Notes: generated by a model from the letters alone, not told the origin. Positions 1 to 8,795 are shown, counted from the stretch's first letter. The stretch: 64,000 nucleotides of DNA from Cryobacterium cryoconiti (GCF_004403065.1 NZ_SOHA01000039.1:62001-126000); one strand, 5' to 3'. A program made the numbers and translations.

Positions 1-622
1 CCTTGAGGTAGAGCCGTTCCGGCGCCCCCAGCTCCACCAGGAGCGCGCGCCCCTGGCGTTTGGTCAGCCCGGCCAACGGCAGCAGATCCGTCCCTCCGTC
101 GCCGTACTTGGTGAAGAAGCCCGTGACCGCCTCGGCGGCGTGATCGGTGCCCACGACCAGGAGCCCGGCCGAGCCGGCCAGGGCGTACTGCGCGACCATG
201 CGCATCCGGGCTTTCACGTTGCCCTTGTCGAAGTCGGGCAGCGGACGGCCCGTGGCATCGGCGAATTCGGCTTCGAGAGCGTCGACGGCCCGCATGATGT
301 CGAAGGTGACGGTGGTCGCGGGCCGGATGAATTCGAGGGCCAATTGGGCATCCTCCTCGTCATGCTGCACCCGGTACGGCAGCCGGACGGCCTGGAAGAC
401 GGCCGGATGTCCCGCCGCGGCCAACTGCTCAACGGCCAGCTGGCACAGGCGGCCGGCGAGGCTGGAATCCTGGCCTCCGCTGATGCCCAGCACGAGGCCC
501 TTCGCGCCGGTGCGCAGCAGGTAGTCGGCGAGGAACTGCACTCGGCGGCTCACCTCGGCGGCCGGATCGATCCGGGGGGACACGTTCAGCTCCGCGATGA
601 TTCGCGCCTGTAGTTCTCGCAT
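1..622 (-). CDS. nadE: NH3-dependent NAD+ synthetase, 3'-truncated by window edge
   Basis: Amidates deamido-NAD to NAD+ using ATP and ammonia, the last step of NAD synthesis, in the cytoplasm. The N-terminal 207 residues lie in the window; the gene runs off the left edge. The ATP-pyrophosphatase P-loop SGGQDSS is at residues 48-54, followed by family-typical [14 protein letters not shown] and [10 protein letters not shown] segments. No N-terminal glutaminase domain precedes the P-loop, so this is the short ammonia-dependent form. ATG at 620-622 is chosen because homologues start just upstream of the conserved helix. Ordinary host gene. Confidence 0.93.
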   Translation of the reverse strand, partial: MRELQARIIAELNVSPRIDPAAEVSRRVQFLADYLLRTGAKGLVLGISGGQDSSLAGRLCQLAVEQLAAAGHPAVFQAVRLPYRVQHDEEDAQLALEFIRPATTVTFDIMRAVDALEAEFADATGRPLPDFDKGNVKARMRMVAQYALAGSAGLLVVGTDHAAEAVTGFFTKYGDGGTDLLPLAGLTKRQGRALLVELGAPERLYLK

Positions 623-685
623 CCAGCAAATCTACCAAGCCGGCGAACGGGCAGCGGGATTCACGGCTGTTTCGCCGGCGCCCGC

Positions 686-1411
686 TCAGTCTGTGAGTCG
701 GCGCAGCGTCTCCAGCACGACTGCGGCCGAGCGGTCGGCCGCGTCATCCACGTGGGTGAGGTGATCGTCGACCGGTCCGCACAGGTCGGAGATGCCGCGG
801 ATGGCCACGAACGGCACGTTGTGCGCGAAACAGGTCTGGGCGGCGCCCACGGATTCCATGTCGGTCGCGAGAACACCGGGAAACAGCTCACGAAGGAGTT
901 CGGCGCGCTCCACGCTCACGAAGGCGTCGTTGGAGACCAGCAGACCGCGGTGAACGACCAGGGCGGATCCGTCGGGCATCCGCGTCGGGGACTCAGCCCC
1001 GACCAGCGCTGCGGGGGCGCCGGTGTAACGGGCCGGCATGCCCGGAACCTGCCCGAGTACGTACCCGAAGGCGCGTGCGTCGGCGTCACTGTTCAGGTAC
1101 TCGCTGCCGACAACGACCTCGCCCACCTGCACCTGCACGCCGACCCCGCCGGCCGAACCGGCACTGATCAGCAGAGGGGTCGCTTCGGCATCGTCGGTCC
1201 GGGCAGCCAGGATGGCGGATGTCGCCGCCCCGGCCGCGTTGACCAGCCCGATGCCGCCCTGCACGAGCAGCACCTCGCGGCCGGCCAGAGTCAGGCGGTA
1301 CTGCCGGGCCTTCCCGACCGTGACCGGCGAGGCGGATGCGGTGGCCGCAGCCAGGAACGGAGCGGCCTCCTCGTCCATCGCGACCAGGATGATCGCATCG
1401 ATGACGCTCAC
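686..1411 (-). CDS. mtnN: 5'-methylthioadenosine/S-adenosylhomocysteine nucleosidase family protein
   Basis: Phosphorylase/nucleosidase fold protein expected to cleave the glycosidic bond of S-adenosylhomocysteine or methylthioadenosine, supplying S-ribosylhomocysteine to LuxS. Seen: N-terminal [14 protein letters not shown], the ligand-binding GSAGG segment, the purine-nucleosidase signature [13 protein letters not shown] and IRGISDLC with the catalytic Asp. The GTG at 1409-1411 overlaps the luxS stop by 4 nt (GTGA), so I use it instead of an in-frame upstream start that would run into luxS. The pairing with luxS supports the assignment. The exact substrate is inferred. Confidence 0.85.
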   Translation of the reverse strand: MSVIDAIILVAMDEEAAPFLAAATASASPVTVGKARQYRLTLAGREVLLVQGGIGLVNAAGAATSAILAARTDDAEATPLLISAGSAGGVGVQVQVGEVVVGSEYLNSDADARAFGYVLGQVPGMPARYTGAPAALVGAESPTRMPDGSALVVHRGLLVSNDAFVSVERAELLRELFPGVLATDMESVGAAQTCFAHNVPFVAIRGISDLCGPVDDHLTHVDDAADRSAAVVLETLRRLTD

Positions 1412-1875
1412 GCGGTGACGGTGGCCCAGTCGGAACGGGCTGCGAGGAAGGTCTTCACCGCGTCCTGCGCCGCGGTCAGTGAGTGGTTCGCTCCCCAGCC
1501 GCACTGCACCTCGTTGGCGGCTGGAACCTCGGTGGCGCCGAGGATGTCGGTCAGGGTGGCCTCGATCAGCCCGAGAACCTCGGCGTATTCGGGCTGGCCC
1601 TCCAGTATGAGGTAGAACCCGGTCTGGCAGCCCATCGGCGAGAAGTCGATGACCCGGTCGGAATGGTTGCGGGAATGCTCGGCGAAGAGGTGCTCGATCG
1701 AGTGCACCGCGGGCATCTCCAGGTGCGCCACGTTCGGCTGGGTGAAGCGCACGTCGTATTTGACGAGCGTGTCGCCGTGCGGCAGCGCCTTGGTGTCGGC
1801 CAGGCGCACGTAGGGAGCGGCGACCGTGCGGTGGTCGAGGTTGAACGATTCGACGTTCATGCGTGGCTGGTTCAC
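1408..1875 (-). CDS. luxS: S-ribosylhomocysteine lyase (LuxS)
   Basis: Splits S-ribosylhomocysteine to homocysteine and DPD (precursor of AI-2) in the activated methyl cycle. 155 aa, normal length. The HxxEH metal motif is H58-S-I-E61-H62, the catalytic Cys is C83 in [10 protein letters not shown] and the third metal ligand is C125 in VQCGWG. GTG at 1873-1875 is chosen because a good ribosome-binding site (AGGGAG) lies 5 nt upstream; an in-frame ATG at 1860 is less well placed. First gene of the luxS-mtnN pair. Confidence 0.95.
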   Translation of the reverse strand: MNQPRMNVESFNLDHRTVAAPYVRLADTKALPHGDTLVKYDVRFTQPNVAHLEMPAVHSIEHLFAEHSRNHSDRVIDFSPMGCQTGFYLILEGQPEYAEVLGLIEATLTDILGATEVPAANEVQCGWGANHSLTAAQDAVKTFLAARSDWATVTA

Positions 1876-1924
1876 GTGATCTCCCTGAGAAAATTGAAGC
1901 GGTGGTGAGACTGTGGTGAGACGG

Positions 1925-1997
1925 TGCCCCCGGTAGGAATCGAACCTACGACAAGCGGATTAGAAGGCCGCTGCTCTATCCACTGAGCTACGGGGGC
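1925..1997 (-). tRNA. tRNA-Arg (anticodon TCT)
   Basis: The reverse strand folds as a 73-nt cloverleaf: acceptor GCCCCCG paired with CGGGGGC, D arm GCTC/GAGC, anticodon loop CTTCTAA with TCT, and T arm GTAGG-TTCGATT-CCTAC. CCA is not encoded. Confidence 0.95.
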
Positions 1998-2038
1998 GAA
2001 GAACGTTCAACGATACCGCAGACGCGGCCGGGAGGCGC

Positions 2039-2299
2039 TCAGATCGCTTTGGCGGCCGCGACGAGCACCTGGGCGAGGGTCGGCACGCCCGTGGCCCGGA
2101 AGACCTCGACCCCGTTCGCGTCCCGCACGATCACGGTGGGGGTGGTGCGGATGCCGTCGGCCTCGGCTTCGCCGGCATCCCGGGCCACGTCCAGTTCACG
2201 CACGGATGCCTGCGGCACCAGCCGCTCCACCTCGGCCAGCACCGCACGGGTCTGCATGCACGGCTCGCAGAACGCGGAGGAGTAGTACGTCAATTCCAT
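2039..2299 (-). CDS. Small thioredoxin-fold protein with CEPC active site
   Basis: 86-aa cytoplasmic redox protein. It starts MELTYYSSAFCEPC with the CxxC pair at C11 and C14, and has the cis-proline loop TTPTVIV. Size and layout match stand-alone thioredoxin/glutaredoxin-like proteins that reduce disulfides of unknown partners. A longer in-frame extension upstream overlaps orn on the other strand and lacks thioredoxin features, so the ATG at 2297-2299 is used. It is divergent from orn with a 70-nt gap that must hold both promoters. Confidence 0.85.
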   Translation of the reverse strand: MELTYYSSAFCEPCMQTRAVLAEVERLVPQASVRELDVARDAGEAEADGIRTTPTVIVRDANGVEVFRATGVPTLAQVLVAAAKAI

Positions 2300-2369
2300 G
2301 ATCGGTAGTCTACGGACCGTCCGCTGCCTCGCTGCGGGACCGGTCGGTGGCCGCCGATAGACTCGCCCT

Positions 2370-2990
2370 ATGACAAAAAGTAGTGACCGGTTGGTATGGA
2401 TTGACTGCGAAATGACCGGTTTGGACATTGACTCCGATGAACTGGTGGAGATCGCGGTGGTGATCACCGATTACGACCTCAACATCATCGACCCGGGCCT
2501 CGACCTCATCATCAAGCCGAACCCCGCCGCACTCGAGAACATGAACGACTTCGTGCGCAACATGCACGTGACCAGCGGGCTGATCACCGAGATCCCGAAC
2601 GGCATCAGCGCTGCCGAGGCCGAGACCCTCGTTCTCGACTACGTGCTCAAGTTCATCCCGGCCGATCAGAAGGCGCCGCTGGCCGGCAACTCCATCGGCA
2701 CCGACCGGGCATTCCTGACGAAGTACATGCCCCGCCTGGACAACCAGTTGCATTACCGCAACGTCGACGTGTCCTCGATCAAGGAACTCGCCCGGCGCTG
2801 GTACCCCCGGGTCTACTTCAACGCCCCCGCGAAGGACGGCGGACACCGCGCCCTGGCCGACATCCTCGAGTCGATTCGCGAGCTCGCGTATTACCGTCAG
2901 ACCGTGTTCGTGGCCGACCCGGGCCCGTCCAGCGAGCAGGCGAAGAACAGCGCGGCCGAAGCCGTGAACATTTTCGCTCCGAACATGTAA
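2370..2990 (+). CDS. orn: Oligoribonuclease
   Basis: DEDDh 3'-5' exonuclease that degrades 2-5 nt RNAs to mononucleotides, including pGpG from c-di-GMP turnover. 206 aa. Exo I motif VWIDCEMTG (D12, E14), exo II around [10 protein letters not shown], exo [14 protein letters not shown]; the [17 protein letters not shown] segment is typical of Orn. A tRNA-His gene lies directly downstream, the usual orn-tRNA-His arrangement in many actinobacteria. Confidence 0.96.
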   Translation: MTKSSDRLVWIDCEMTGLDIDSDELVEIAVVITDYDLNIIDPGLDLIIKPNPAALENMNDFVRNMHVTSGLITEIPNGISAAEAETLVLDYVLKFIPADQKAPLAGNSIGTDRAFLTKYMPRLDNQLHYRNVDVSSIKELARRWYPRVYFNAPAKDGGHRALADILESIRELAYYRQTVFVADPGPSSEQAKNSAAEAVNIFAPNM

Positions 2991-3030
2991 TACACTTGCT
3001 GAGTTGCCGGCCTTCGGGACAGCAACGAAT

Positions 3031-3107
3031 GGTGGGTATAGCTCAGCTGGTAGAGCATCCGGTTGTGGTCCGGAAGGCCGCGGGTTCAAGCCCCGTTACT
3101 CACCCCA
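3031..3107 (+). tRNA. tRNA-His (anticodon GTG), prophage attachment gene
   Basis: Cloverleaf with acceptor GTGGGTA/TACTCAC, an extra G at position -1 (3031) facing discriminator C, D arm GCTC/GAGC, anticodon stem TCCGG/CCGGA around loop TTGTGGT (GTG), T arm GCGGG-TTCAAGC-CCCGT, and an encoded CCA at 3105-3107. Its last 23 nt are repeated at 55210-55232. The gene stays intact in the lysogen, with its 3' end forming attL. Confidence 0.97.
3085..3107 (+). repeat. attL core (23-bp repeat of tRNA-His 3' end)
   Basis: Runs from the T-loop TTCAAGC to the encoded CCA of tRNA-His and matches 55210-55232 exactly. The sequences diverge on the 5' side (GGG here, GGT at attR) and after the CCA (TATAAA here, ATAGAA at attR). 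Confidence 0.93.
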
Positions 3108-3115
3108 TATAAACA

Positions 3116-3169
3116 CTGGCCTGTAGGGCTGTAGGACGAAAGATACCTACATTTATACCTACAGGCCAG
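3116..3169. repeat. attP-arm-like repeats beside attL
   Basis: A perfect 12-bp inverted repeat CTGGCCTGTAGG (3116-3127) / CCTACAGGCCAG (3158-3169) encloses further copies of the same motif: CTGTAGG at 3129-3135 and ATACCTACA at 3143-3151 and 3155-3163. The ATACCTACA motif recurs on the far side of the prophage at 54980-54988 and 55091-55099. In the excised phage all copies would flank one attP core, as arm-type integrase or excisionase sites do. Confidence 0.7.
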
Positions 3170-3208
3170 AGTGAATGACGCCTGAGCGGCCCCTCTTGGA
3201 GGCTCCCC

Positions 3209-3583
3209 ATGGCAACTGTTCCTCTAAAGCGTCCACTGTCGGCACAGGGCGATAATCTGCAATTGGTGAACACGACACCAGCAGGACCCACACCCGCCTC
3301 ACTCGCCGCCCGACACCATGCCGACAGGCTCGCCGTCGACATCGACCGCGCACGCGGGGCCCTCGACCTGGCCGCAAGCTGCCTCGCCTATGACGTCACC
3401 GTCCGTGCGGCCGACCCGACCGGCCCCGGCCACGACGCCGCGTCGCCCGAGCTGACCGCCAAGCTCAAGGCCAGCTACTTGGCCGCGCTCGACCACGAGC
3501 GCGCCATCGGCATCGTCTACCGCGCCGCGGTCGCCCAGGCAGAAGCCGCCGAAGCCGAAGCCGGCTGCGCGGTCACCCGATGA
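3209..3583 (+). CDS. Hypothetical phage protein
   Basis: 124 aa, first prophage gene after attL. Ribosome-binding site TTGGAGG at 3197-3203. Ala-rich and probably helical after residue 25; no signal peptide, membrane segment or recognised domain. Its stop overlaps the next ATG (ATGA). It starts a rightward cluster of small overlapping genes. Confidence 0.75.
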   Translation: MATVPLKRPLSAQGDNLQLVNTTPAGPTPASLAARHHADRLAVDIDRARGALDLAASCLAYDVTVRAADPTGPGHDAASPELTAKLKASYLAALDHERAIGIVYRAAVAQAEAAEAEAGCAVTR

Positions 3584-4038
3584 GCGCCATCGAAATCCAG
3601 ACCGCTATCACCACGCTCACCGAGCTCCGCGACGCCGGCACCCCCGGCCCGTTCTTCCTCGACGACTGCGAGGGCGAGATCCGCGTCTACCCCGAACGCC
3701 TCCTCCCGAGCATGAGCCGCGACGAGTCCGGCGAGATCACGAGCTGGACCTCACCCGGAAGCTGGCAGACCGACGAGATGGTCATCTCCTACGACGTCGA
3801 ATCCTGGGACCCCGGGGAGAACACCCAGGACGACCGCATGCGCGCCAACGCGGAGACGTTCGTCATCCTGCAGCGCACCATCAACCCGATGCTCGCAGTC
3901 CTCCAGGTCGCCCTCACCTTCGCCGCCCTCACGCACAACAAGTTCACCGACACCGGCCTCGAACTCGCCCGCGCCATCAACGGAACGGCCCCGCTCCCCC
4001 AGGAGACCGACCCGGAACATGCAGAGGCCTGCTCGTGA
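3580..4038 (+). CDS. Hypothetical phage protein
   Basis: 152 aa with 4-nt ATGA overlap to the gene before and GTGA overlap to the gene after, so all three are probably translationally coupled. Acidic N-terminal half; the C-terminal part (about 100-135) is a hydrophobic helix-prone stretch without clear membrane character. No domain recognised. Confidence 0.75.
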   Translation: MSAIEIQTAITTLTELRDAGTPGPFFLDDCEGEIRVYPERLLPSMSRDESGEITSWTSPGSWQTDEMVISYDVESWDPGENTQDDRMRANAETFVILQRTINPMLAVLQVALTFAALTHNKFTDTGLELARAINGTAPLPQETDPEHAEACS

Positions 4039-4679
4039 CCGCCGCCGCCGACCTCCAGGCCGCCCTAACGCGGGATCCCCTGGCCGACGCCGAGCGTGCC
4101 ACCGGCCAGTCGTACAAGGACTCCGATTCCACGATGGCCCTGGGCATGCTGATGTTCCTCGAGCATGGCGCTCGCAAGGACGCGCTGCTCGCCGCAGCGA
4201 ACGACACTCGCATGGGCTCCTCGTTCATCGAGACCCGATCCATCTATGCCGACCTCGGGTTCGAAGAGGTCCTCCACGATGAGTTCGCCGGCCACGACGA
4301 TTACACCGAGACCGCCATCATCCTCTGGCGGGGCGATGGCGTGCTGGCGTGGATCGAGTCCTACGGCGCAGGGACCAACACCAACAGGATCTACTACAAC
4401 TGGTTGCCCGAAGCCGACGACTGGCACTCACGAACCTCGAGCGGCGGCCTGAACGGCGACGTGTGGGTGGGCGACCATGACGGGCGAGAGGGCATGCGGC
4501 ATAACCTCAGCCGCCTCGCAGAGGGCGGAGCGTTCCAGCCCGTATGGGTCGAGCGGCCCTTCCTCTGGTTCCTGACCTACGCGGACAAAGCCCACGACGG
4601 CTACAAGACGATCACCGAAGCTGTGATTGCCCGCCTCCCTGAGAATGTTCAATCTGCTATCCGAGGAGGCACCTCATGA
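4035..4679 (+). CDS. Hypothetical phage protein
   Basis: 214 aa, GTG start overlapping the previous stop. Aromatic-rich centre (ILWRGDGVLAWIESYG, NRIYYNWLP) suggests a compact beta-rich domain. No catalytic motif, signal or membrane segment. Overlaps the next small gene by 4 nt. Confidence 0.75.
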   Translation: MTAAADLQAALTRDPLADAERATGQSYKDSDSTMALGMLMFLEHGARKDALLAAANDTRMGSSFIETRSIYADLGFEEVLHDEFAGHDDYTETAIILWRGDGVLAWIESYGAGTNTNRIYYNWLPEADDWHSRTSSGGLNGDVWVGDHDGREGMRHNLSRLAEGGAFQPVWVERPFLWFLTYADKAHDGYKTITEAVIARLPENVQSAIRGGTS

Positions 4680-4816
4680 TCCCGGATCCCATGCTCGCCG
4701 CGGTGGCGAGGTCCCGCGCTGAAACTCAGGCCCGCGCCGAGCAGCAGGCACGCAGCCGCGCCGCCCAGCCCCGCCGCAGGGACAACAAGCGTGCCCGGCC
4801 GAACGGTGCACGCTGA
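4676..4816 (+). CDS. Small basic hypothetical protein
   Basis: 46 aa. ATG at 4676 overlaps the preceding TGA and its own TGA shares one base with the next ATG (TGATG). Very rich in Arg, Ala and Gln (AEQQARSRAAQPRRRDNKRA), consistent with nucleic-acid binding. The precise coupling on both sides is the main reason to call it real. Confidence 0.6.
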   Translation: MIPDPMLAAVARSRAETQARAEQQARSRAAQPRRRDNKRARPNGAR

Positions 4817-5097
4817 TGGCCAGGATTACTGCCCATGGTGGCGACTGCGACGGCACCTGGTGCGAGTACTGCGGATGCTGCGAACACGGCGAGGCCACGG
4901 ACGCGATCGGATGCCGAACCTTGGACGCACCGGCCGGCATGAGCTGCCCAGAAACGGCCTGCGCGTGCGAAGGGGGAGCTGACTACGACAAGCCGGTCCA
5001 GCCACCGAAGGCGACTGATGAGCCCGAGGACGACACCCCTCGCCAGCTGCACCAGGAGACGTCACTCTTCGACCTCGCCGCGGCGGTGACCTCGTGA
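4816..5097 (+). CDS. Cys-rich hypothetical protein
   Basis: 93 aa with nine Cys in the first 51 residues (CDGTWCEYCGCCEHG, then CRT, SCPETACAC), suggesting one or two small metal-binding knuckles, followed by an acidic tail. The start shares a base with the previous stop and the end overlaps the next GTG. Function unknown. Confidence 0.7.
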   Translation: MARITAHGGDCDGTWCEYCGCCEHGEATDAIGCRTLDAPAGMSCPETACACEGGADYDKPVQPPKATDEPEDDTPRQLHQETSLFDLAAAVTS

Positions 5098-5699
5098 GGG
5101 TCCTGACCGTGCGGCAGCCGTGGGCCTGGGCCATAGTGCACGGCGGCAAGGATGTGGAGAACCGTGTCCGCAACCTGGCCGGCGGCTACCGTGGCCCAGT
5201 CGCCATCCACGCTGGCCTGGCATTCGACCGCTACGCCGACGACAGCGACGCCGCCTGGGAGATCCGCCGCGCCATCACGAGCGCCGAGCAGGGATACCCG
5301 GCCGACGACGGGCAGGTGTGGGCGGCCGACTGTATCGAGGAGGACGACGCTCGCTACGCCACCCGCGGCTCGATCATCGGAGTCGTCGACCTAACCGGGG
5401 CCCACCGAACCACGGGGACGCCGAAACCCTTCTGCTACGAGATCGGCGTGCCGAACGGAATCCGTGACTCGATCAACGCGAACCGCGGACTCTGCTCACC
5501 ATGGGCCGAATCGCGACCCTCCGGCTGGCACCTCGAACTGGCCAACCCACGCGCGCTCACCGAGCCGATCCCGTTCCGCGGTGCGCTCGGCATGCGCACC
5601 CTCCCCGCCGACGTCGCCGCCGAGATCCACCGTGTCGGTTTCCGCGACCTACCCGCACCCATATTCGACAACACCCCCAAGAGAGTGACCCATGCCTGA
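5094..5699 (+). CDS. ASCH-domain protein
   Basis: 201 aa. The N-terminus VLTVRQPWAWAIVHGGKDVENR is the classic ASCH (ASC-1 homology) beta-barrel signature, and later GSIIGVVDLTGAHR and SGWHLELANPRAL fit the rest of the fold. ASCH domains resemble PUA domains and are thought to bind RNA or modified nucleosides; the substrate here is unknown. GTG start overlaps the previous stop. The region after about residue 150 is an extension. Confidence 0.82.
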   Translation: MRVLTVRQPWAWAIVHGGKDVENRVRNLAGGYRGPVAIHAGLAFDRYADDSDAAWEIRRAITSAEQGYPADDGQVWAADCIEEDDARYATRGSIIGVVDLTGAHRTTGTPKPFCYEIGVPNGIRDSINANRGLCSPWAESRPSGWHLELANPRALTEPIPFRGALGMRTLPADVAAEIHRVGFRDLPAPIFDNTPKRVTHA

Positions 5700-6105
5700 G
5701 CAAACTGCACCGGTGCCGGCCAGCAAGATGGCCCGCATCCGGAACCTCTACACGATCGCCTACGCCTGGCGGACCCGCGACTACCTCGAAGACGGCCACA
5801 CCGACCTCTCCGGACTCCGCGCAAAACAGCAAGCCGAATTCGATCTTGCGCTCGCCGAGCACGACCAAGAAATGGCGGAGGCGGCGTCGCGCCAGGCTGT
5901 GGCCTTGGATAGGCCCCGCACCATCCTGACCCCCAAGGAGGCCGACGCGCTGCCGCTCCGGTCACTCATCCGCGAGCACGATGGGTTCCACCGGCTCAAA
6001 GAGATCAGCGGGTCCTGGTTGCTGTGTATCCAGTCGGGCGGGGTGAGCGCTTCCGACGAGCTCGAATACCCGGCCGAGGTCCTCTACACCCCCGAGGTCC
6101 GCTGA
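5692..6105 (+). CDS. Hypothetical phage protein
   Basis: 137 aa, overlapping the ASCH gene by 8 nt and the next ATG by one base. The N-terminal half is charged and helical, with a possible coiled coil around residues 45-75. The C-terminal half resembles small beta domains of phage accessory proteins (GSWLLCIQSGGVSASDELEY), but no family is recognised. Confidence 0.7.
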   Translation: MPEQTAPVPASKMARIRNLYTIAYAWRTRDYLEDGHTDLSGLRAKQQAEFDLALAEHDQEMAEAASRQAVALDRPRTILTPKEADALPLRSLIREHDGFHRLKEISGSWLLCIQSGGVSASDELEYPAEVLYTPEVR

Positions 6106-6257
6106 TGGGCGCGACGGTCAAGTGCAACCACTGCCCGAGCGTGATCTACAACGATGACGTCATGCAAGCAATTGCCGAGAGCGATTTTCACCTGGCGAGC
6201 GCGCATCCCAAGCCGACACACGCCCCCGCTGAGGGCGCAGAGAGCGAGCAGGACTGA
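6105..6257 (+). CDS. Small zinc-ribbon-like hypothetical protein
   Basis: 50 aa. CNHCPS near the N-terminus and paired His residues downstream (DFHLASAHPKPTHA) suggest a C2H2-like knuckle. Start and stop each share one base with neighbours (TGATG both ends). Function unknown. Confidence 0.65.
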   Translation: MGATVKCNHCPSVIYNDDVMQAIAESDFHLASAHPKPTHAPAEGAESEQD

Positions 6258-6625
6258 TGCCGAAGCGCATTCAGATGACTCGCAACCGTCCGTGGCGGGT
6301 GGAGAACCCGGACGCGGTGGTCGTTGACCGTCGCACGCGGTGGGGTAACCCGTTCGCGGTCGGCAAAGAGTCGCGGATCCAGCGTCACCCGGCGCTGGTG
6401 TCGATGCCGTCACTGGCAGGAACTGTGGTCCCCCGCGACCGCGCTGAGGCCGTTCGCCTGTTCGGTTACCTGTTCCGGATGCCGAGGGTGATCGACTCCC
6501 CGGGGTACTACTCGGAGAGCGTGGTGCTCGAGCAGCTGCGCGGTAAGGACCTCGCCTGCTGGTGCCCACTCGACCAGCCATGCCATGCCGACGTACTGCT
6601 GAAAATTGCGAATGAGGGGAACTGA
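6257..6625 (+). CDS. DUF4326 domain protein
   Basis: 122 aa covering the whole domain: RRTRWGNPF near residue 30, a central variable part, then LRGKDLACWCPLDQPCHADVLL, whose Cys/His cluster is the conserved signature of DUF4326. Common in actinobacterial and environmental phages; no activity is established. Starts at TGATG. Confidence 0.85.
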   Translation: MPKRIQMTRNRPWRVENPDAVVVDRRTRWGNPFAVGKESRIQRHPALVSMPSLAGTVVPRDRAEAVRLFGYLFRMPRVIDSPGYYSESVVLEQLRGKDLACWCPLDQPCHADVLLKIANEGN

Positions 6626-6626
6626 G

Positions 6627-7712
6627 ATGGGTGTGAATGACGCTGCCGAGATGTTGGAAGTAGCGAAGGAGGAGGTGTGCCGGCTTGAGCGCGACCTCGC
6701 TGCCGCTCTGGCGTACACTCCCGCTGCGGGCGACGAGCACCACTCGATCGACGAGCTGTACGAATATCGGATGCTCTACAACGCTCACGCTGCACACGGC
6801 TGGGACGCGGCAGGCATCCCGGTTGTGAAGTCTTGGCACCACAGCGACGGCGAGAAGTGTTTCGGTGGTGGCTGGTTCATCGTGACCGCGACGTTGCCGA
6901 CCGGGCAGGTGTCGAACCACTACGCGGCCGATCACTGGGATCTGTTCAACGTTCACGCCGTCGACCTGCCGCCCGAGTACGACGGGCATACTCCGGAGGT
7001 AGCTGCTGAGCGGTTGCGATCCGCGATCAGCGTGCCGTCTGTAGCGGGAACGCCGGCCGCCGACGAGCCCTGCCCCGGATGCACGGGTGCTGGCAGCTGC
7101 CAGGCCCCGGCGCACCAGCACGGATGCTTTGCGGATCTCGTGGGCCACTGTAACGAGCCGGAAGCTCATGCCGAGGTGGCAGGAGAGCCGGAACGGGAAG
7201 CGCAGGTCACGATCGCGAACGCATTGGCGATCATCACGGATTGGAGTCGCACCCCAATCGAGAGCCCGCGAGGTGACCGGAGTCGCATGGCCGCAGCGCT
7301 GGAGGACGTGGCGCGCATCCTCGCTGCTGGCCGCCGGCGAGAGTCGCAGCCGCAAGATGAGCGGATCGAAGCGTGGGATGCAATCGCCAAGCACCCGTTC
7401 TTCCGCGATTGCTACGCGACGGACGGCACACTTCTGGCCGCAATGCTGGCGAAGCTGAGCGCTGAGCCGCGCACGGTCACGACGGTAGAGGAACTGGACG
7501 CCCTGAACCTTGATGCGGTCGTGGTGGATGTCGGCGGTTGCCCGCGCACGAAGCGATTCGGGAACTCGCACATGCCCGGAGGCTGGACGCACGCGGGCAA
7601 CTCGCCGCTGAGGTCCTCCGAATTGGCGGATGGTCGCCCGATGACCGTGGTGTACGAGGGCCGAGACTTTCGACGGCACGTTACCCCCAGCACCGAAGGG
7701 GGCGAGTCGTGA
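6627..7712 (+). CDS. Conserved actinophage protein with extended C-terminus
   Basis: 361 aa. ATG 6627 is chosen over 6606 because GAGGGG at 6613-6618 is well spaced. Residues about 40-130 (SIDELYEYRMLYNAH, GGGWFIVTATLPTGQVSNHY, WDLFNVHAVDLPPEYDGHT) match a module widespread in actinophage early regions, whose role I do not know. A Cys/His patch follows (PCPGCTGAGSCQAPAHQHGC), then helical and beta-rich parts that may be a second module (TVEELDALNLDAVVVDVGG). Confidence 0.78.
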   Translation: MGVNDAAEMLEVAKEEVCRLERDLAAALAYTPAAGDEHHSIDELYEYRMLYNAHAAHGWDAAGIPVVKSWHHSDGEKCFGGGWFIVTATLPTGQVSNHYAADHWDLFNVHAVDLPPEYDGHTPEVAAERLRSAISVPSVAGTPAADEPCPGCTGAGSCQAPAHQHGCFADLVGHCNEPEAHAEVAGEPEREAQVTIANALAIITDWSRTPIESPRGDRSRMAAALEDVARILAAGRRRESQPQDERIEAWDAIAKHPFFRDCYATDGTLLAAMLAKLSAEPRTVTTVEELDALNLDAVVVDVGGCPRTKRFGNSHMPGGWTHAGNSPLRSSELADGRPMTVVYEGRDFRRHVTPSTEGGES

Positions 7713-7903
7713 GGGCGACGACACCCATCCTGATGTGCGACCACGAGGACGGATGCGACGAGACCACCCCCGACTTCTACGAGATGCTCGCGCAGAACTG
7801 GCGCGAACTCATGGACAAGGGCTGGACCTACGACCCGTACCGCGACCCAGACGCCGCCCTGTGCCCCAAGCACGCCCCAGAGCCACAAGGAGAGAACGCA
7901 TGA
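7709..7903 (+). CDS. Small hypothetical protein
   Basis: 64 aa. GTG start overlaps the previous stop and the last 4 nt overlap the next ATG. CDHEDGCDETTPDF early and LCPKHAPE at the end could bind one metal ion. No family recognised. Confidence 0.62.
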   Translation: MRATTPILMCDHEDGCDETTPDFYEMLAQNWRELMDKGWTYDPYRDPDAALCPKHAPEPQGENA

Positions 7904-8418
7904 CCGAATACATCTACCAGCCCGGGACCGCGCTCGGCGAGGCTGAGCGCAAGGCAGAGCACGAGCAGCGGATGATCGAGCTGCAGACCTCTGCTGACGA
8001 GCGCCAGATAGAGCGCGAGCAGGCGGCCCGATTCCACAGCGTGACCGTGACCACCCAGCTCGATGATGAGGGCACCCTGGACGAGTGCCGGCGCGTTGAC
8101 CAGGTCAAGTTCACCTGCACCGCACCCGCCGAGGCCGAGTGCCGGACCTACCCGGATAGCTGCGGTTGCGAGTCGTTCGCGTGGAACGAGGCGCGCACGC
8201 ATGACATCGAGGGTCACCCGCGCACAATCGGGAACGAGTGCTGGATGCAGGGCTGGTTCGACAACGAGGGAGCCGTGTACGTGGGTGACGGCGTGGACGA
8301 CATGCGCGACGACTACGTGCCCGCAGTCAACCGCACTGGCCTCGTCGTCATCTCGCCCATTGAAGAGTGGATCGAGTGGGACTGGTTCACCCCGAGCGTG
8401 GCTGGGAGCAAGTCATGA
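7900..8418 (+). CDS. Hypothetical phage protein
   Basis: 172 aa; AAGGAG precedes the ATG at 7900 and the start overlaps the previous stop. Charged helical N-terminus (residues 10-45), then Cys-containing centre (CTAPAEAECRTYPDSCGCES) and an aspartate-rich stretch GDGVDDMRDDYV. No domain recognised. Confidence 0.72.
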   Translation: MTEYIYQPGTALGEAERKAEHEQRMIELQTSADERQIEREQAARFHSVTVTTQLDDEGTLDECRRVDQVKFTCTAPAEAECRTYPDSCGCESFAWNEARTHDIEGHPRTIGNECWMQGWFDNEGAVYVGDGVDDMRDDYVPAVNRTGLVVISPIEEWIEWDWFTPSVAGSKS

Positions 8419-8795
8419 GCACCGAACAGGAAGCGCTGCGCGGCGTCATCGGCGGGGTGCTGCGCAACGCGAGCAACTATCCCCCAAAGGTATCCGCGCG
8501 CATCCTCGGGCAGGACATGGGGCCACTGATCGACCGGACCGTGGATGCCCTGATCTCTGCTGGGTGCCGGCGACAGCCTGCGCCGCCCGTGCTTGACACC
8601 GTGGAAGCCATGGATGCCCTCCCCGCCGGGTCGATCGTCCGATACTGCACCACCACGCTGGCCACGGTCTCCTCTTCGAAAACGTCAGAGGGCTGGATTG
8701 TTTTCGGAGCTCAGCGCCCGCTTTCGTCCGGGCAACTGCTCGACGAAGCAGCCGAGCTCGAGGTCATCGTCGTGTTCGTCCCCGAGGTGAGCTGA
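8415..8795 (+). CDS. Hypothetical phage protein
   Basis: 126 aa with ATGA overlap. It ends in a small beta domain around VEAMDALPAGSIVRYCTTTLATV; this layout (xVEELDALPxGSVVxD) is common at the ends of actinophage early proteins, and a related stretch ends the protein encoded at 6627-7712. Function unknown. Confidence 0.72.
   Translation: MSTEQEALRGVIGGVLRNASNYPPKVSARILGQDMGPLIDRTVDALISAGCRRQPAPPVLDTVEAMDALPAGSIVRYCTTTLATVSSSKTSEGWIVFGAQRPLSSGQLLDEAAELEVIVVFVPEVS

Noticed and set aside
3116..3169. Possible CRISPR-like repeats beside tRNA-His
   Set aside because: Repeats are 9-12 bp, irregularly spaced and of both orientations, with no cas genes in the window; recombination arm sites fit better.
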